This document shows positions 44,289 to 53,989 of a stretch of DNA of 64,000 nt, piece after piece. The DNA is taken from positions 124,001-188,000 of the forward strand of contig JBNFNA010000003.1 in the NCBI GenBank assembly GCA_049941595.1. The letters are read 5' to 3'. The stretch's first letter is position 1; each line of letters begins with the position of its first letter. The DNA is from Pasteurella sp049941595. Its GTDB lineage: Bacteria; Pseudomonadota; Gammaproteobacteria; Enterobacterales; Pasteurellaceae. A program made the translations under genes and the position numbers. Below the pieces are notes generated by a model. That model was not told the origin of the DNA, ran no database searches, and worked only from the letters and a program-made list of their open reading frames with translations.

Positions 44289-44582
44289 AATAATGCCAGA
44301 TAGCAATCAAAAAATAAGACAATTGTCACATTTTTAACCAATCTTATTGAAGTTCTACTCCATTTATTTAATCGTTTAATTACTTCATTTGTATATTTTA
44401 AAAATTAATATTATTTTTTTACATTTCAATAACTTTTTTAATACAAATTCCTCACTTAATTTTTTCTTTTTAAGTTGCTTGCAAAGCCAATAAAAATCAG
44501 TAAACTACGCCACAATTTCTCAATGCGAGAAATCCTCCTCTACTTTTAATCGCTACCAGAGAGTAGCAAAAAGGATCACAAT

Positions 44583-45800
44583 ATGAACGACAATGTCAAT
44601 AAAGATGGCTGGAAAGCCCTTCTAGGATCTGCCGTAGGTTATGCTATGGATGGATTCGATCTTCTCATCCTCGGTTTTATGTTGAGTGCAATTTCTGCAG
44701 ATTTAGCGCTTACACCTGCACAATCAGGTTCACTTGTTACTTGGACGTTAATTGGTGCAGTTGCCGGTGGGATCATTTTTGGTGCGTTAAGTGATAAATA
44801 TGGCCGTATTCGCGTACTCACTTGGACTATTGTCCTCTTTGCCGTATTTACAGGCCTTTGTGCCTTCGCACAGGGCTACTGGGATTTATTAATTTATCGC
44901 ACTATTGCCGGCGTTGGTTTAGGTGGTGAATTTGGGATTGGTATGGCACTTGCAGCGGAGGCCTGGCCTGCCCGTCATCGTGCAAAAGCCTCATCTTATG
45001 TAGCCTTAGGTTGGCAAGTGGGTGTGCTTGGCGCTGCGCTCTTAACCCCATTATTATTGCCACACATTGGCTGGCGTGGAATGTTCTTAGTAGGCATTTT
45101 CCCTGCGTTTGTAGCCTGGTATTTGCGAGCAAAACTCCACGAGCCAGAAATTTTTGTAAAAAAACAGACCGCACTTGCAGAACAAAAATCCTCAAGATGG
45201 GATTCATTTAAGCTGCTCGTTAAAGATAAAGCAACCTTCAAAATCAGCGCTGGGATCGTTGTCTTAACCTCAGTACAAAACTTCGGTTACTACGGTATTA
45301 TGATTTGGATGCCAAACTTCTTATCAAAACAGCTTGGCTTTAGTTTAACTAAATCTGGTTTATGGACAGCAGTGACGATTTGCGGAATGATGTTTGGTAT
45401 TTGGTTATTTGGTCAACTTGCAGATCGCATTGGTCGTAAACCAAGTTTCTTACTGTTCCAAGCAGGAGCAGTGATTAGTATTTATACTTATTCACAACTT
45501 TCTGACCCAACTTCTATGCTGATTGCTGGAGCCGTGTTAGGGATGTTTGTGAATGGTATGATGGGGGGCTACGGTGCGTTAATGTCCGAAGCCTACCCAA
45601 CTCAGGCGCGTGCAACTGCACAGAACGTCTTATTTAACTTAGGCCGAGCGGTAGGCGGCTTTGGTCCAATCGTTGTGGGGGCGTTAGTATCAACCTACTC
45701 ATTCCAATTGGCCATCGCATTCTTAGCTAGCATTTATATTATTGATATGATTGCGACAATCTTCTTGATTCCTGAATTAAAAGGGAAGCAATTAGACTAA
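44583..45800 (+). CDS. MFS transporter, sugar/organic acid:H+ symporter type
   Basis: This 405-residue, 12-helix major facilitator has the loop 2-3 motif GALSDKYGRIRVL (about 67-79), its second-half copy GQLADRIGRKPSF and the helix 4 segment RTIAGVGLGGEFGIGMALAAE. The YAMDGFDLLILGFML start resembles aromatic-acid and sialic-acid type symporters, but the substrate cannot be assigned. AAAAGGATCAC precedes the ATG. It is divergent from manXYZ and may share its control region. Confidence 0.85.
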   Translation: MNDNVNKDGWKALLGSAVGYAMDGFDLLILGFMLSAISADLALTPAQSGSLVTWTLIGAVAGGIIFGALSDKYGRIRVLTWTIVLFAVFTGLCAFAQGYWDLLIYRTIAGVGLGGEFGIGMALAAEAWPARHRAKASSYVALGWQVGVLGAALLTPLLLPHIGWRGMFLVGIFPAFVAWYLRAKLHEPEIFVKKQTALAEQKSSRWDSFKLLVKDKATFKISAGIVVLTSVQNFGYYGIMIWMPNFLSKQLGFSLTKSGLWTAVTICGMMFGIWLFGQLADRIGRKPSFLLFQAGAVISIYTYSQLSDPTSMLIAGAVLGMFVNGMMGGYGALMSEAYPTQARATAQNVLFNLGRAVGGFGPIVVGALVSTYSFQLAIAFLASIYIIDMIATIFLIPELKGKQLD

Positions 45801-45820
45801 ACGCATAGTTTAGGAACAAA

Positions 45821-45850
45821 AAAGCGGTTCATTTTGAACCGCTTTCTTTT
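45821..45850. terminator. Convergent terminator between the MFS gene and tmaR
   Basis: AAAGCGGTTCA/TGAACCGCTTT (45821-45843) with a three-base loop is followed by CTTTTTCTC on the plus strand and preceded by an A run. Confidence 0.87.
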
Positions 45851-45868
45851 TCTCTGATTTTTAGCGTA

Positions 45869-46207
45869 TTATGCTTTTTTAATTAACGCTTGATGAGCTT
45901 GTTTTTGCTCTTTCATTTTCTCACGAATATCGCGACGCTGTTGTGAAATTTCCGCATTGCGAATCATATAATCATCAACGCGTCTTTCATAGTCATCACG
46001 CATACTCTCAATGATTGCTCGCACATCTTCAATCGACATATCATCATTAATATATTGGTTTAAGTTATCCAATAATAGTACGCGTTTTTGGTTATCGCGA
46101 ATCTTACGGTTGTTATCTTCGCGATCACGCGCAAGTTTATTTTTTAAACGATACATACGCACATACTCTAAAACTTCTTGAAAAGATTGTTTGTTCACAG
46201 TTTCCAT
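45869..46207 (-). CDS. tmaR: PTS regulator TmaR (YeeX, DUF496)
   Basis: This 112-residue, highly charged coiled-coil protein aligns closely with E. coli YeeX/TmaR (SFQEVLEYVRMYRLKNKL, IRDNQKRVLLLDNLNQYI, RDDYERRVDDYMIRNAE). TmaR clusters at cell poles and sequesters PTS enzyme I, tuning PTS sugar uptake. Its place next to a mannose PTS is suggestive but could be chance. It is a single gene on the minus strand. Confidence 0.88.
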   Translation of the reverse strand: METVNKQSFQEVLEYVRMYRLKNKLARDREDNNRKIRDNQKRVLLLDNLNQYINDDMSIEDVRAIIESMRDDYERRVDDYMIRNAEISQQRRDIREKMKEQKQAHQALIKKA

Positions 46208-46406
46208 TAGATGACTCTCTCAAAATTAATTTAAGCTATAACAGCACTTAATGTATCTATTTTTGTGGCGCTCGTCAAAGCGTTCCTTAAATTTTTAAAA
46301 ATTAACATAGAAAAATAACAATTTTTCAACAAAAGATCATTGATTAGAACGGGGTGAGGTGATAAAACTACTGAATTATTTTTCTAATTAATTAAAGGAA
46401 GTGACA

Positions 46407-47489
46407 ATGTCAAACGTATTCAATTTTAGTGCAGGCCCAGCGATGATTCCAAGCGAGGTTTTAGCACAAGCACAGGCAGAATTAACTAACTGGCAAAATC
46501 AGCATACTTCAGTAATGGAAGTCAGCCACCGTGGCAAACTGTTTATGGAATTGGCTTCACAATCGGTGCGAGATTTCCGTGAACTCTATCGCATTCCCGA
46601 TAATTATCAAATTCTCTTTTTACAAGGCGGAGCGCGTGGTCAATTTGCCGCCATTCCAATGAACTTACTCAAAGAAAATGGCAAAGCACTTTATTTAACT
46701 AGCGGTCACTGGTCTGCAACAGCCGCAAAAGAAGCCCGTTTATTTGGTGAAATTGACGAAATAAATATTTTAGAACAAGGCGATGAACTTAAAGTTGAAA
46801 AATTAGATTTTAGTGATATTGCAGAACAATATGATTACGTGCATTACTGCCCAAATGAAACCATTAGTGGTGTTGAAATTTTTGATTTACCAAACGTTGG
46901 CAATGCTGTGCTTGTGGCGGATATGTCATCGAATATTCTTTCCCGTGAAATTGATATCAGTAAATTCGGTTTAATTTATGCGGGCGCACAGAAAAACTTA
47001 GGCCCGGCAGGGATTACCTTGGTGATTGTTCGTGAAGATTTAATTGGTCACGCTCGCAAAACGACGCCAACTATTTGGAACTATGAAGTGCAAAAAAATG
47101 CCGATTCAATGATCAACACACCACCAACATTTGCGTGGTATTTATGTGCGTTAGTATTCAAATATCTATTATCAATTGGTGGCTTACCAGAAGTACAAAA
47201 ACGCAACCAAGCAAAAGCAGAATTGCTTTATCAATATTTAGATCAAAGCGATTTCTATCGCAATCCAGTGGCAAAACAAAACCGTTCATTAATGAACGTA
47301 ACCTTTACAACAGGCAATGACGAATTAAATGCAAAATTCGTGGCAGAAGCCACCGCAGCTGGCTTACACGCATTGAAAGGTCATAAAGTGTTAGGCGGTA
47401 TGCGTGCATCAATCTACAACGCAATGCCAATTGAAGGCGTAGAAGCATTAATTCAATTTATGCAGAAATTCGCCGCAGAAAATCGCTAA
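46407..47489 (+). CDS. serC: Phosphoserine aminotransferase
   Basis: This 360-residue class V PLP aminotransferase makes phosphoserine in serine synthesis and also acts in pyridoxine synthesis. FNFSAGPAMIPSEVL opens the protein, LFLQGGARGQFAAIPMNLL binds phosphate, and the PLP Lys is in YAGAQKNLGPAG (near residue 197). ATG 46407 follows AAAGGAAG; the frame also has a GTG at 46401. It is followed by hisC and aroA on the same strand. Confidence 0.96.
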   Translation: MSNVFNFSAGPAMIPSEVLAQAQAELTNWQNQHTSVMEVSHRGKLFMELASQSVRDFRELYRIPDNYQILFLQGGARGQFAAIPMNLLKENGKALYLTSGHWSATAAKEARLFGEIDEINILEQGDELKVEKLDFSDIAEQYDYVHYCPNETISGVEIFDLPNVGNAVLVADMSSNILSREIDISKFGLIYAGAQKNLGPAGITLVIVREDLIGHARKTTPTIWNYEVQKNADSMINTPPTFAWYLCALVFKYLLSIGGLPEVQKRNQAKAELLYQYLDQSDFYRNPVAKQNRSLMNVTFTTGNDELNAKFVAEATAAGLHALKGHKVLGGMRASIYNAMPIEGVEALIQFMQKFAAENR

Positions 47490-47521
47490 AAGTGCGGTCG
47501 TTTTTCACCAAATTTTAGAAT

Positions 47522-47546
47522 GAGGGCGTAGAAATTACGCCCTTTC
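47522..47546 (+). terminator. Hairpin between serC and hisC
   Basis: AGGGCGTA/TACGCCCT with a short loop (47523-47542) is followed by TTCTATC. The T run is short, so termination is probably partial. Confidence 0.6.
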
Positions 47547-47577
47547 TATCACAAAGAACAATAACGAGAAAAAAACT

Positions 47578-48675
47578 ATGCAATACATTAACATCGCAAA
47601 TGAAGGCGTTAAAACGCTACTTCCTTACCAAGCAGGTAAACCCGTCGAAGAATTAGAACGTGAGCTTGGTATCTCAAATATTATTAAATTGGCATCTAAT
47701 GAAAACCCATTTGGTTTGCCTGAAAGTGCTAAACAAGCCATTCAGGCTGAACTGGATAATTTAACTCGCTACCCTGATAGCAATGGTTTCTACTTTAAAC
47801 AAGCGGTGGCAAAAAAATTTGGTTTAAACGCCGAACAAATCACGCTAGGCAATGGCTCGAATGATTTACTTGAGCTTATTGCTCACACTTTTGCTAATGA
47901 AGATGATGAGATTATGTTCTCGCAATATGCCTTCATTGTTTATCCACTTGTCACGCAAGCGATTAATGCCAAGAAAGTGGAAATTCCAGCGAAAAATTAT
48001 GGTGCGGATCTTGATGCCTTTTTAGTAGCGATCACAGATAAAACCAAATTGATTTATCTTGCCAACCCAAACAACCCTACTGGCACCTTTTTAAGTGCGG
48101 TGAAACTTTCTGAATTTTTGAGCAAAGTACCTGAACAGGTGATCGTAGTATTAGATGAAGCCTATACTGAATTTACACTACCAGAAGAACGTGTTGATTC
48201 TTTTGCTTTGCTGAACAAACACAAAAATTTAGTGATTTGTCGTACACTTTCTAAAGCATACGGTTTAGCAGGATTGCGTATTGGCTATGCGGTTTCTTCT
48301 GCAGAAATTGCTGACTTATTCAATCGCATACGCCAACCTTTTAACTGTAATAGTCTTGCATTAGCGGCAGCAACAGCAGTGATTAATGATGATGCATTTA
48401 TCGAAAAAGTAGCAGAAAACAATCGTCAAGGACTAAAATTATTAGAAGATTTCTTCACAGACAAAGGATTGAGCTATATTCCGTCAAAAGGCAACTTTGT
48501 AATGTTAGATTTGCAACAGCCCGCTCAGCCGATTTATCAAGCACTATTACAGAAAGGCGTGATCGTGCGCCCAATTGCGGGTTATGGTTTACCAAATCAC
48601 TTGCGAATTAGCATTGGCTTACCAGAAGAAAACCAGCGCTTTATTGATGCATTATCAGAAATTTTAAAAATTTAA
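47578..48675 (+). CDS. hisC: Histidinol-phosphate aminotransferase
   Basis: This 365-residue fold-type I PLP aminotransferase converts imidazole acetol phosphate to histidinol phosphate. It shows KLASNENPFGLPESA, NLTRYPDSNGFYFKQAVA, NPNNPTGTF, VVLDEAYTEF and the PLP-lysine segment CRTLSKAYGLAGLRIGYA. In gene clusters with serC and aroA this form may also serve in Tyr/Phe synthesis; the sequence does not decide. No other his genes are near. An uptake signal is translated inside it (48093-48101). Confidence 0.94.
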   Translation: MQYINIANEGVKTLLPYQAGKPVEELERELGISNIIKLASNENPFGLPESAKQAIQAELDNLTRYPDSNGFYFKQAVAKKFGLNAEQITLGNGSNDLLELIAHTFANEDDEIMFSQYAFIVYPLVTQAINAKKVEIPAKNYGADLDAFLVAITDKTKLIYLANPNNPTGTFLSAVKLSEFLSKVPEQVIVVLDEAYTEFTLPEERVDSFALLNKHKNLVICRTLSKAYGLAGLRIGYAVSSAEIADLFNRIRQPFNCNSLALAAATAVINDDAFIEKVAENNRQGLKLLEDFFTDKGLSYIPSKGNFVMLDLQQPAQPIYQALLQKGVIVRPIAGYGLPNHLRISIGLPEENQRFIDALSEILKI

Positions 48676-48713
48676 CCGCACTTTTTGGCATTATCGAGGA
48701 AATACGAAGTTTT

Positions 48714-50036
48714 ATGCAAAATACAACCTCTATTACTTTAAACCCTATTACGTATATTGAAGGCGAAATTCGTCTGCCCGGCTCAAAGAGCTTATCCAAT
48801 CGTGCATTGTTACTTGCGGCACTTGCAAACGGCACCACAACAGTGACGAACCTGTTAGACAGCGATGATGTTCGTCATATGTTAAACGCTCTCAAACAAT
48901 TAGGCGTGAATTATCAACTTTCTGATGATAAATCAGTGTGTACTATTGAAGGGCTTGGACGTGCGTTTGAATGGCAAGGTGGCTTAGCATTATTTTTAGG
49001 CAATGCTGGCACTGCAATGCGTCCGCTCACTGCGGCACTTTGCTTATCTAATGCAGACACTGAAGGACAAAATGAAATCATTTTGACGGGCGAACCTCGA
49101 ATGAAAGAACGCCCAATTCAACATTTGGTTGATGCGTTATTACAAGCAGGTACCGATATTCGTTATTTAGAACAAGAAGGCTACCCGCCTGTTGCCATTC
49201 GTAATACAGGACTGCAAGGTGGATTAGTCAAAATTGACGGTTCAGTTTCGTCTCAATTTTTGACCGCACTTTTAATGGCGGCTCCAATGGCAAAAGCAGA
49301 TACTGAAATTGAAATCATCGGTGATTTGGTCTCAAAACCTTACATTGATATCACATTAAATATGATGAAAATTTTCGGTGTCAATGTTGAAAACCAGAAT
49401 TACCAACGCTTTGTCGTCAAAGGCAATCAGCAATATCAATCACCGAATACTTTCTTAGTGGAAGGCGATGCGTCATCTGCTTCTTATTTCTTAGCTGCTG
49501 CCGCAATTAAAGGCAAAGTGAAAGTGACTGGTGTGGGCAAAAACAGTATTCAGGGCGATCGTCTATTTGCCGATGTATTGGAAAAAATGGGTGCCAAAAT
49601 CACTTGGGGTGATGACTTTATTGAAGTTGAGCAAGGCGATCTAAAAGGCATTGATATGGATATGAACCACATTCCAGATGCAGCAATGACTATCGCAACA
49701 ACAGCGCTGTTTGCCGAAGGTGAAACCGTAATCCGCAATATTTACAACTGGCGTGTGAAAGAAACGGATCGATTGACTGCAATGGCAACAGAATTACGCA
49801 AAGTCGGGGCTGAAGTGGAAGAAGGTGAAGATTTTATCCGTATCCAACCGTTGGCATTAGACAAATTCCAACAAGCTGAAATTGAAACCTATAACGATCA
49901 CCGTATGGCAATGTGCTTTGCGTTAGTGGCGCTATCAAACACACCCGTCACCATTTTAGATCCAAATTGTACGGCAAAAACATTCCCAACATTCTTTGAG
50001 GAATTTTTGAGCTTAACGCATAAGCCAACAGCGTAA
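48714..50036 (+). CDS. aroA: 3-phosphoshikimate 1-carboxyvinyltransferase (EPSP synthase)
   Basis: This 440-residue enzyme joins PEP and shikimate-3-phosphate in aromatic amino acid synthesis. Signature regions are LPGSKSLSNRALLLAALANG (about 22-41), LFLGNAGTAMRPLTAAL (about 93-109), GEPRMKERPI and YNWRVKETDRLTAMATELRK. The family's C-terminal TYNDHRMAMCF is present. This class I enzyme has the glyphosate-sensitive type GNAGTAMRP loop. Genes serC, hisC and aroA form one plus-strand run; a terminator made of two uptake signals follows. Confidence 0.96.
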   Translation: MQNTTSITLNPITYIEGEIRLPGSKSLSNRALLLAALANGTTTVTNLLDSDDVRHMLNALKQLGVNYQLSDDKSVCTIEGLGRAFEWQGGLALFLGNAGTAMRPLTAALCLSNADTEGQNEIILTGEPRMKERPIQHLVDALLQAGTDIRYLEQEGYPPVAIRNTGLQGGLVKIDGSVSSQFLTALLMAAPMAKADTEIEIIGDLVSKPYIDITLNMMKIFGVNVENQNYQRFVVKGNQQYQSPNTFLVEGDASSASYFLAAAAIKGKVKVTGVGKNSIQGDRLFADVLEKMGAKITWGDDFIEVEQGDLKGIDMDMNHIPDAAMTIATTALFAEGETVIRNIYNWRVKETDRLTAMATELRKVGAEVEEGEDFIRIQPLALDKFQQAEIETYNDHRMAMCFALVALSNTPVTILDPNCTAKTFPTFFEEFLSLTHKPTA

Positions 50037-50064
50037 ATTTGAAATATTACAGATAGGAAAAACA

Positions 50065-50106
50065 AAAAGTGCGGTAAAAAAATCAAAAATTTCACCGCAC
50101 TTTTTT
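50065..50106. terminator. Convergent terminator made of two inverted uptake signals
   Basis: AAGTGCGGT (50067-50075) and ACCGCACTT (50094-50102) form the stem core, flanked by A and T runs. It serves aroA and ubiD. Confidence 0.87.
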
Positions 50107-50130
50107 ATGTTTTAGAGATCATCTGAAAGA

Positions 50131-51603
50131 TTATTCGTCGAAAATGCCAAGACTGTCCCACATTGCATCAACTTTTTTCACCACGTCAGGATCTTTCTTA
50201 ATTGGCACACCCCATTCCCGTTGAGTTTCGCCCGCCCATTTATTAGTGGCATCAATCCCCATTTTTGAGCCTAAGCCCGCCACTGGTGAAGCGAAATCCA
50301 AATAATCAATTGGCGTATTTTCCACCAATGTCAAATCACGTGCTGGATCACAACGCGTCGTAATTGCCCAAATCACGTCTTTCCAATCGCGCGCATTCAC
50401 ATCGTCATCACAGACAATCACAAACTTGGTGTACATAAACTGACGTAAGAAAGACCACACGCCCATCATTACACGTTTGGCGTGACCAGCATATTGTTTC
50501 TTAATTGTCACCACCGCTAAACGATAAGAGCAACCTTCTGGCGGTAAATAGAAATCCACAATTTCAGGGAATTGTTTTTGCAAAATCGGAATAAAGACCT
50601 CATTCAACGCTTCGCCTAGCACTGCCGGTTCATCAGGCGGTCGGCCTGTGTAAGTAGAATGATAAATCGGATCTTTACGCATTGTGATATGAGTTACAGT
50701 AAAGACAGGAAAATATTCCTGTTCATTATAATAGCCTGTATGGTCGCCATAAGGGCCTTCAAGTGCGGTCTCATTTGGATCAATATACCCTTCCAACACA
50801 ATCTCTGCACTTGCCGGCACTTCTAAATCATTACTGACTGATTTCACCACAGACGTTTTGGTGCCACGTAACAAGCCTGCAAAAGCATATTCAGATAAAG
50901 TGTCTGGCACAGGTGTTACAGCGCCTAAAATCGTTGCGGGATCTGCGCCTAACGCGACTGAAACAGGGAAAGGCTCGCCTGGGTGAGTTTCTTTCCATTC
51001 TTGGAAATCTAACGCACCACCACGATGCGACAACCAACGCATAATTAATTTATTTTTTGCGATAAGCTGCTGGCGATAAATTCCTAAATTCTGGCGTTTT
51101 TTTAATGGACCTTTAGTAATTGTTAAGCCCCAAGTGACTAACGGTGCTACATCATCTTTCCAACATTGCATAATGGGCAATTTGTATAAATCCACATCAT
51201 CGCCTTTTAGCACCACTTGTTGGCAATCAGCACGCCCAAGTACTTTGGTTGGCATATTCAGCACCTGCTTAAATTGCGGAATGCTTGATAAAAAATCTTT
51301 AAAGCCTTTTGGTGGCTCTGGCTCTTTTAAAAAGGCAAGCAATTTGCCCACATCTCGCAATGAAGATACTTCTTCTTGCCCCATTCCCATAGCCACACGT
51401 TTTGGCGTACCAAATAAATTACACAGCACAGGAATATCAAACCCTTTTGGGTTTTCAAACAATAACGCAGGCCCACCAGCTCTTAAAGTGCGGTCTGCAA
51501 TTTCCGTCATTTCTAAATGCGGATCGACTTCTTGTTTAATGCGTTTTAACTCGCCACGCTGTTCGAGCAAATCTAAAAAATCACGCAAATCTTTATATTT
51601 CAT
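50131..51603 (-). CDS. ubiD: 4-hydroxy-3-polyprenylbenzoate decarboxylase UbiD
   Basis: This 490-residue prenylated-FMN decarboxylase acts in ubiquinone synthesis. MKYKDLRDFLDLLEQRGELKRI opens the protein; TWGLTITKGPLKKRQNLGIYRQQ, LEGPYGDHTGYYNEQEYFPVF and VVCDDDVNARDWKDVIWAI-type segments (as IVCDDDVNARDWKD) match the family, including the Glu-Arg-Glu active-site region. The frame extends four codons upstream to 51615, but ATG 51603 gives the family start. Its UbiX partner is not in the window. Presence of ubiD beside menI suggests both quinone types. Confidence 0.95.
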   Translation of the reverse strand: MKYKDLRDFLDLLEQRGELKRIKQEVDPHLEMTEIADRTLRAGGPALLFENPKGFDIPVLCNLFGTPKRVAMGMGQEEVSSLRDVGKLLAFLKEPEPPKGFKDFLSSIPQFKQVLNMPTKVLGRADCQQVVLKGDDVDLYKLPIMQCWKDDVAPLVTWGLTITKGPLKKRQNLGIYRQQLIAKNKLIMRWLSHRGGALDFQEWKETHPGEPFPVSVALGADPATILGAVTPVPDTLSEYAFAGLLRGTKTSVVKSVSNDLEVPASAEIVLEGYIDPNETALEGPYGDHTGYYNEQEYFPVFTVTHITMRKDPIYHSTYTGRPPDEPAVLGEALNEVFIPILQKQFPEIVDFYLPPEGCSYRLAVVTIKKQYAGHAKRVMMGVWSFLRQFMYTKFVIVCDDDVNARDWKDVIWAITTRCDPARDLTLVENTPIDYLDFASPVAGLGSKMGIDATNKWAGETQREWGVPIKKDPDVVKKVDAMWDSLGIFDE

Positions 51604-51762
51604 AGTAAGTACCATTTTTTAATCTAATTTAATGCCAAAATAAATGACATCTCAGATAAAAAACAATGTTATAGAGAACATAATTGATTGCAAGCAATTT
51701 TGCTATCTCGCGCAAGATTCTGTAAAATTAGGCGCAATCTTTTTTACAGAATACGGATAATT

Positions 51763-52245
51763 ATGACAAAGAAAAAAGCGAAAGTCGGTTCAAACACCAT
51801 CGCACTCAATAAACGCGCAAGACACGATTACTTTATTGAAGAAGAAATCGAAGCAGGGCTTTCTCTGCAAGGTTGGGAAGTAAAATCTATGCGTGCGGGC
51901 AAAGCGAATATCAGCGATAGCTACATTATTTTTAAAGACGGCGAAGCATATTTGTTCGGTGCGACAATCCAACCGTTAAGTGTGGCTTCTACGCACATTG
52001 TGTGTGACCCAACGCGTACACGTAAACTTTTGCTTAATCAAAAAGAATTGGCGTCATTATTTGGTAAAGCAAATCGTGATGGCTACACAATTGTTGCACT
52101 CTCTTTATATTGGAAAAATGCGTGGGCAAAAGTCAAAATTGGCTTAGCGAAAGGTAAAAAACAACACGATAAACGTGAAGATATTAAAGAACGTGAGTGG
52201 AAAGTCACAAAAGATCGCATTATGAAAAATGCCCGTATCGGTTAA
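51763..52245 (+). CDS. smpB: SsrA-binding protein SmpB
   Basis: This 160-residue partner of tmRNA enables rescue of stalled ribosomes. VGSNTIALNKRARHDYFIEEEIEAGLSLQGWEVKSMRAGKANI-type sequence (residues 8 to about 50) and the C-terminal basic tail (KGKKQHDKREDIKEREWKVTKDRIMKN) are typical. The frame is open 25 codons upstream, but ATG 51763 gives the family N terminus (MTKKKAKVG). The ssrA gene is not in the window. Confidence 0.96.
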   Translation: MTKKKAKVGSNTIALNKRARHDYFIEEEIEAGLSLQGWEVKSMRAGKANISDSYIIFKDGEAYLFGATIQPLSVASTHIVCDPTRTRKLLLNQKELASLFGKANRDGYTIVALSLYWKNAWAKVKIGLAKGKKQHDKREDIKEREWKVTKDRIMKNARIG

Positions 52246-52262
52246 ACCTGATTAATGAAAAC

Positions 52263-52298
52263 ACAAAAGCCTTGTGGTGACACAAGGCTTTCTTTTTT
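52263..52298. terminator. Convergent terminator between smpB and mop
   Basis: AAAGCCTTGTG/CACAAGGCTTT (52265-52291) with a four-base loop is followed by CTTTTTTC on the plus strand. Confidence 0.87.
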
Positions 52299-52310
52299 CT
52301 CAACTTGAGA

Positions 52311-52520
52311 TTATTCAACACCAACCATTACGGAAGTTGCTTTAATGATTGCGTAAGCTTCTTTGCCCACTTCAAGTTTTAATTCTTCTACTGCAGCCAT
52401 TGAGATAGTAGAAGTGATTACATTACCACCACCGATATCAATGCTAACTACTGCATTTACTGCGCCTTTGTCTAATGCTACTACTTTACCTTTGAATTGG
52501 TTTCTTGCACTAATTTTCAT
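52311..52520 (-). CDS. mop: Molybdenum-pterin/molybdate-binding protein Mop
   Basis: This 69-residue single molbindin domain (MKISARNQFKGKVVALDKGAVNAVV...) matches the small Mop proteins, known in H. influenzae. Six copies assemble to store molybdate at subunit interfaces. SARNQ near the start and KATSVMVG near the end are the anion-binding elements. GAGGAAAGACT precedes the ATG. It is a single gene; molybdoenzymes such as nitrate or TMAO reductases are not in the window. Confidence 0.93.
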   Translation of the reverse strand: MKISARNQFKGKVVALDKGAVNAVVSIDIGGGNVITSTISMAAVEELKLEVGKEAYAIIKATSVMVGVE

Positions 52521-52612
52521 AGTCTTTCCTCTATAATAAAAATGAATAAAACTTGATTAAAAATCGAAGAAATTATAACCAGCACTAAAAATAAAGCAAT
52601 AGCCAAAATAAA

Positions 52613-53989
52613 TTATTTTTCTAATAAAATCAATGCTCTAAATCCGTTTATATAGCCCTCGGGATTTTTCACATTTTCTAACCGCACTTGATAATGATGC
52701 AACTGCGCAATGCGATGTACAATGGATAACCCTAAGCCACTTCCCTTTTCATTCTGCCCAGCAGGGCGATAAAAACGCTGACCTAGTTTTGCTAAATCGG
52801 CTTCATTCACGCCACCGCCATTATCTTCAACCACGATGCGATCTACGGACAAAATCACTTTGATCGTACTACCTTCAGGACAATATCGAATAGCATTATC
52901 GATCAGATTACGTAACATCAATGAGAGCAATAATGGCTGCCCAAATGCCACTTGTGGTGTAGCAATTAATTCAAATTGCAAATCCATTTGGCGTTTTTGC
53001 GCTTGGAAATACAACTCCGCGATCAAAGAAGGAATTAATTTATCCCAATGAATTTCCTCGCTATTTTCAAGGGATTTCAAACTGTCTAAACGTGATAGCG
53101 TTAATAACTGTTCTATTAATTGGGTGGCTCGATCAATCCCTTGAGTTAGATTTTGTAATGCTTGCTCACGCAATGCCGCATCATCACCTGCAAGCTGTGC
53201 GACTTCGGTTTGAATACGTAAAGCTGACAACGGGCTACGTAATTCGTGTGCGGCATCAGAAGTGAAACGACGTTCTCGCAATAACATTGTGGAAGTGCGG
53301 TCAAAAAATTGATTTAGATTTTGTACCAAAGGCACAATTTCTGTCGGTAGATTATCCGTAGACAGTAACGACACATCATCAGGCTTACGTAGCTCAAGCT
53401 GATTACTTAATTGTTTAAGGCTTCTCAACTCACGTGTAATAATCCACACGATAATCCCTAATAAAAATGGCAAACTGGCAAACCAAATCCACATTTGCCC
53501 AAACACCATTTTATTAATTAAATCGTTGCGATAATCCACTTCCTGCCCAACTGCGATCACCAATTGCCCTTTGTTCACAGGCAACCAAAAAATACGCCAC
53601 TGATCATCATCATCACGAATCGGGGTCACTGAAAATTGTTGCTGTGGTGCAAAAATAAAATTATCGCCATTATTGCCATCGCTCAGCACAACTCTGCCTT
53701 GCTCGGTAAAAATGGCAAAAGCAAACGCATCATCGTCATAGCGATTACGTGCTTTTTTCAATTGCTTATGCGTTTCGTTGAGTAGGTTCTTAGACAAAAT
53801 ATGACGTAAATCAGACGAAGCTAAACGCTGTGCAAAGAGAATTTGTTGTGTATCAAACACCGCATTCACTTCTTTTCTTACTTGAAACCAAGCTACCGCA
53901 GTTGAAGCAAGCCAGATCAAAAGTGCGGTTAAAGATAAGGTAATTATCAAACGAAAGCGTAGGCTCTTTGGTTTACGAATTTTCATCAT
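52613..53989 (-). CDS. qseC: Sensor histidine kinase QseC (FirS-like)
   Basis: This 458-residue kinase has two membrane segments (about 13-33 and 163-185) enclosing a periplasmic sensor. It also has a HAMP-like linker, an H-box with His248 (SDAAHELRSPLSAL), N-box (LRNLIDNAIRYCPEG) and G-boxes (VEDNGGGV, GSGLGLSIVHRIA). The periplasmic part ends with DYRND (152-156), close to the DYRED motif linked to ferrous-iron sensing in the Haemophilus FirS orthologue. Its start overlaps qseB by 17 bp. It contains three uptake signals. Confidence 0.93.
   Translation of the reverse strand: MMKIRKPKSLRFRLIITLSLTALLIWLASTAVAWFQVRKEVNAVFDTQQILFAQRLASSDLRHILSKNLLNETHKQLKKARNRYDDDAFAFAIFTEQGRVVLSDGNNGDNFIFAPQQQFSVTPIRDDDDQWRIFWLPVNKGQLVIAVGQEVDYRNDLINKMVFGQMWIWFASLPFLLGIIVWIITRELRSLKQLSNQLELRKPDDVSLLSTDNLPTEIVPLVQNLNQFFDRTSTMLLRERRFTSDAAHELRSPLSALRIQTEVAQLAGDDAALREQALQNLTQGIDRATQLIEQLLTLSRLDSLKSLENSEEIHWDKLIPSLIAELYFQAQKRQMDLQFELIATPQVAFGQPLLLSLMLRNLIDNAIRYCPEGSTIKVILSVDRIVVEDNGGGVNEADLAKLGQRFYRPAGQNEKGSGLGLSIVHRIAQLHHYQVRLENVKNPEGYINGFRALILLEK

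Noticed and set aside
44583..45800. Sialic acid transporter NanT
   Set aside because: The N terminus resembles NanT-type symporters, but no nan genes are nearby and eye comparison cannot separate it from aromatic-acid or other MFS symporters.
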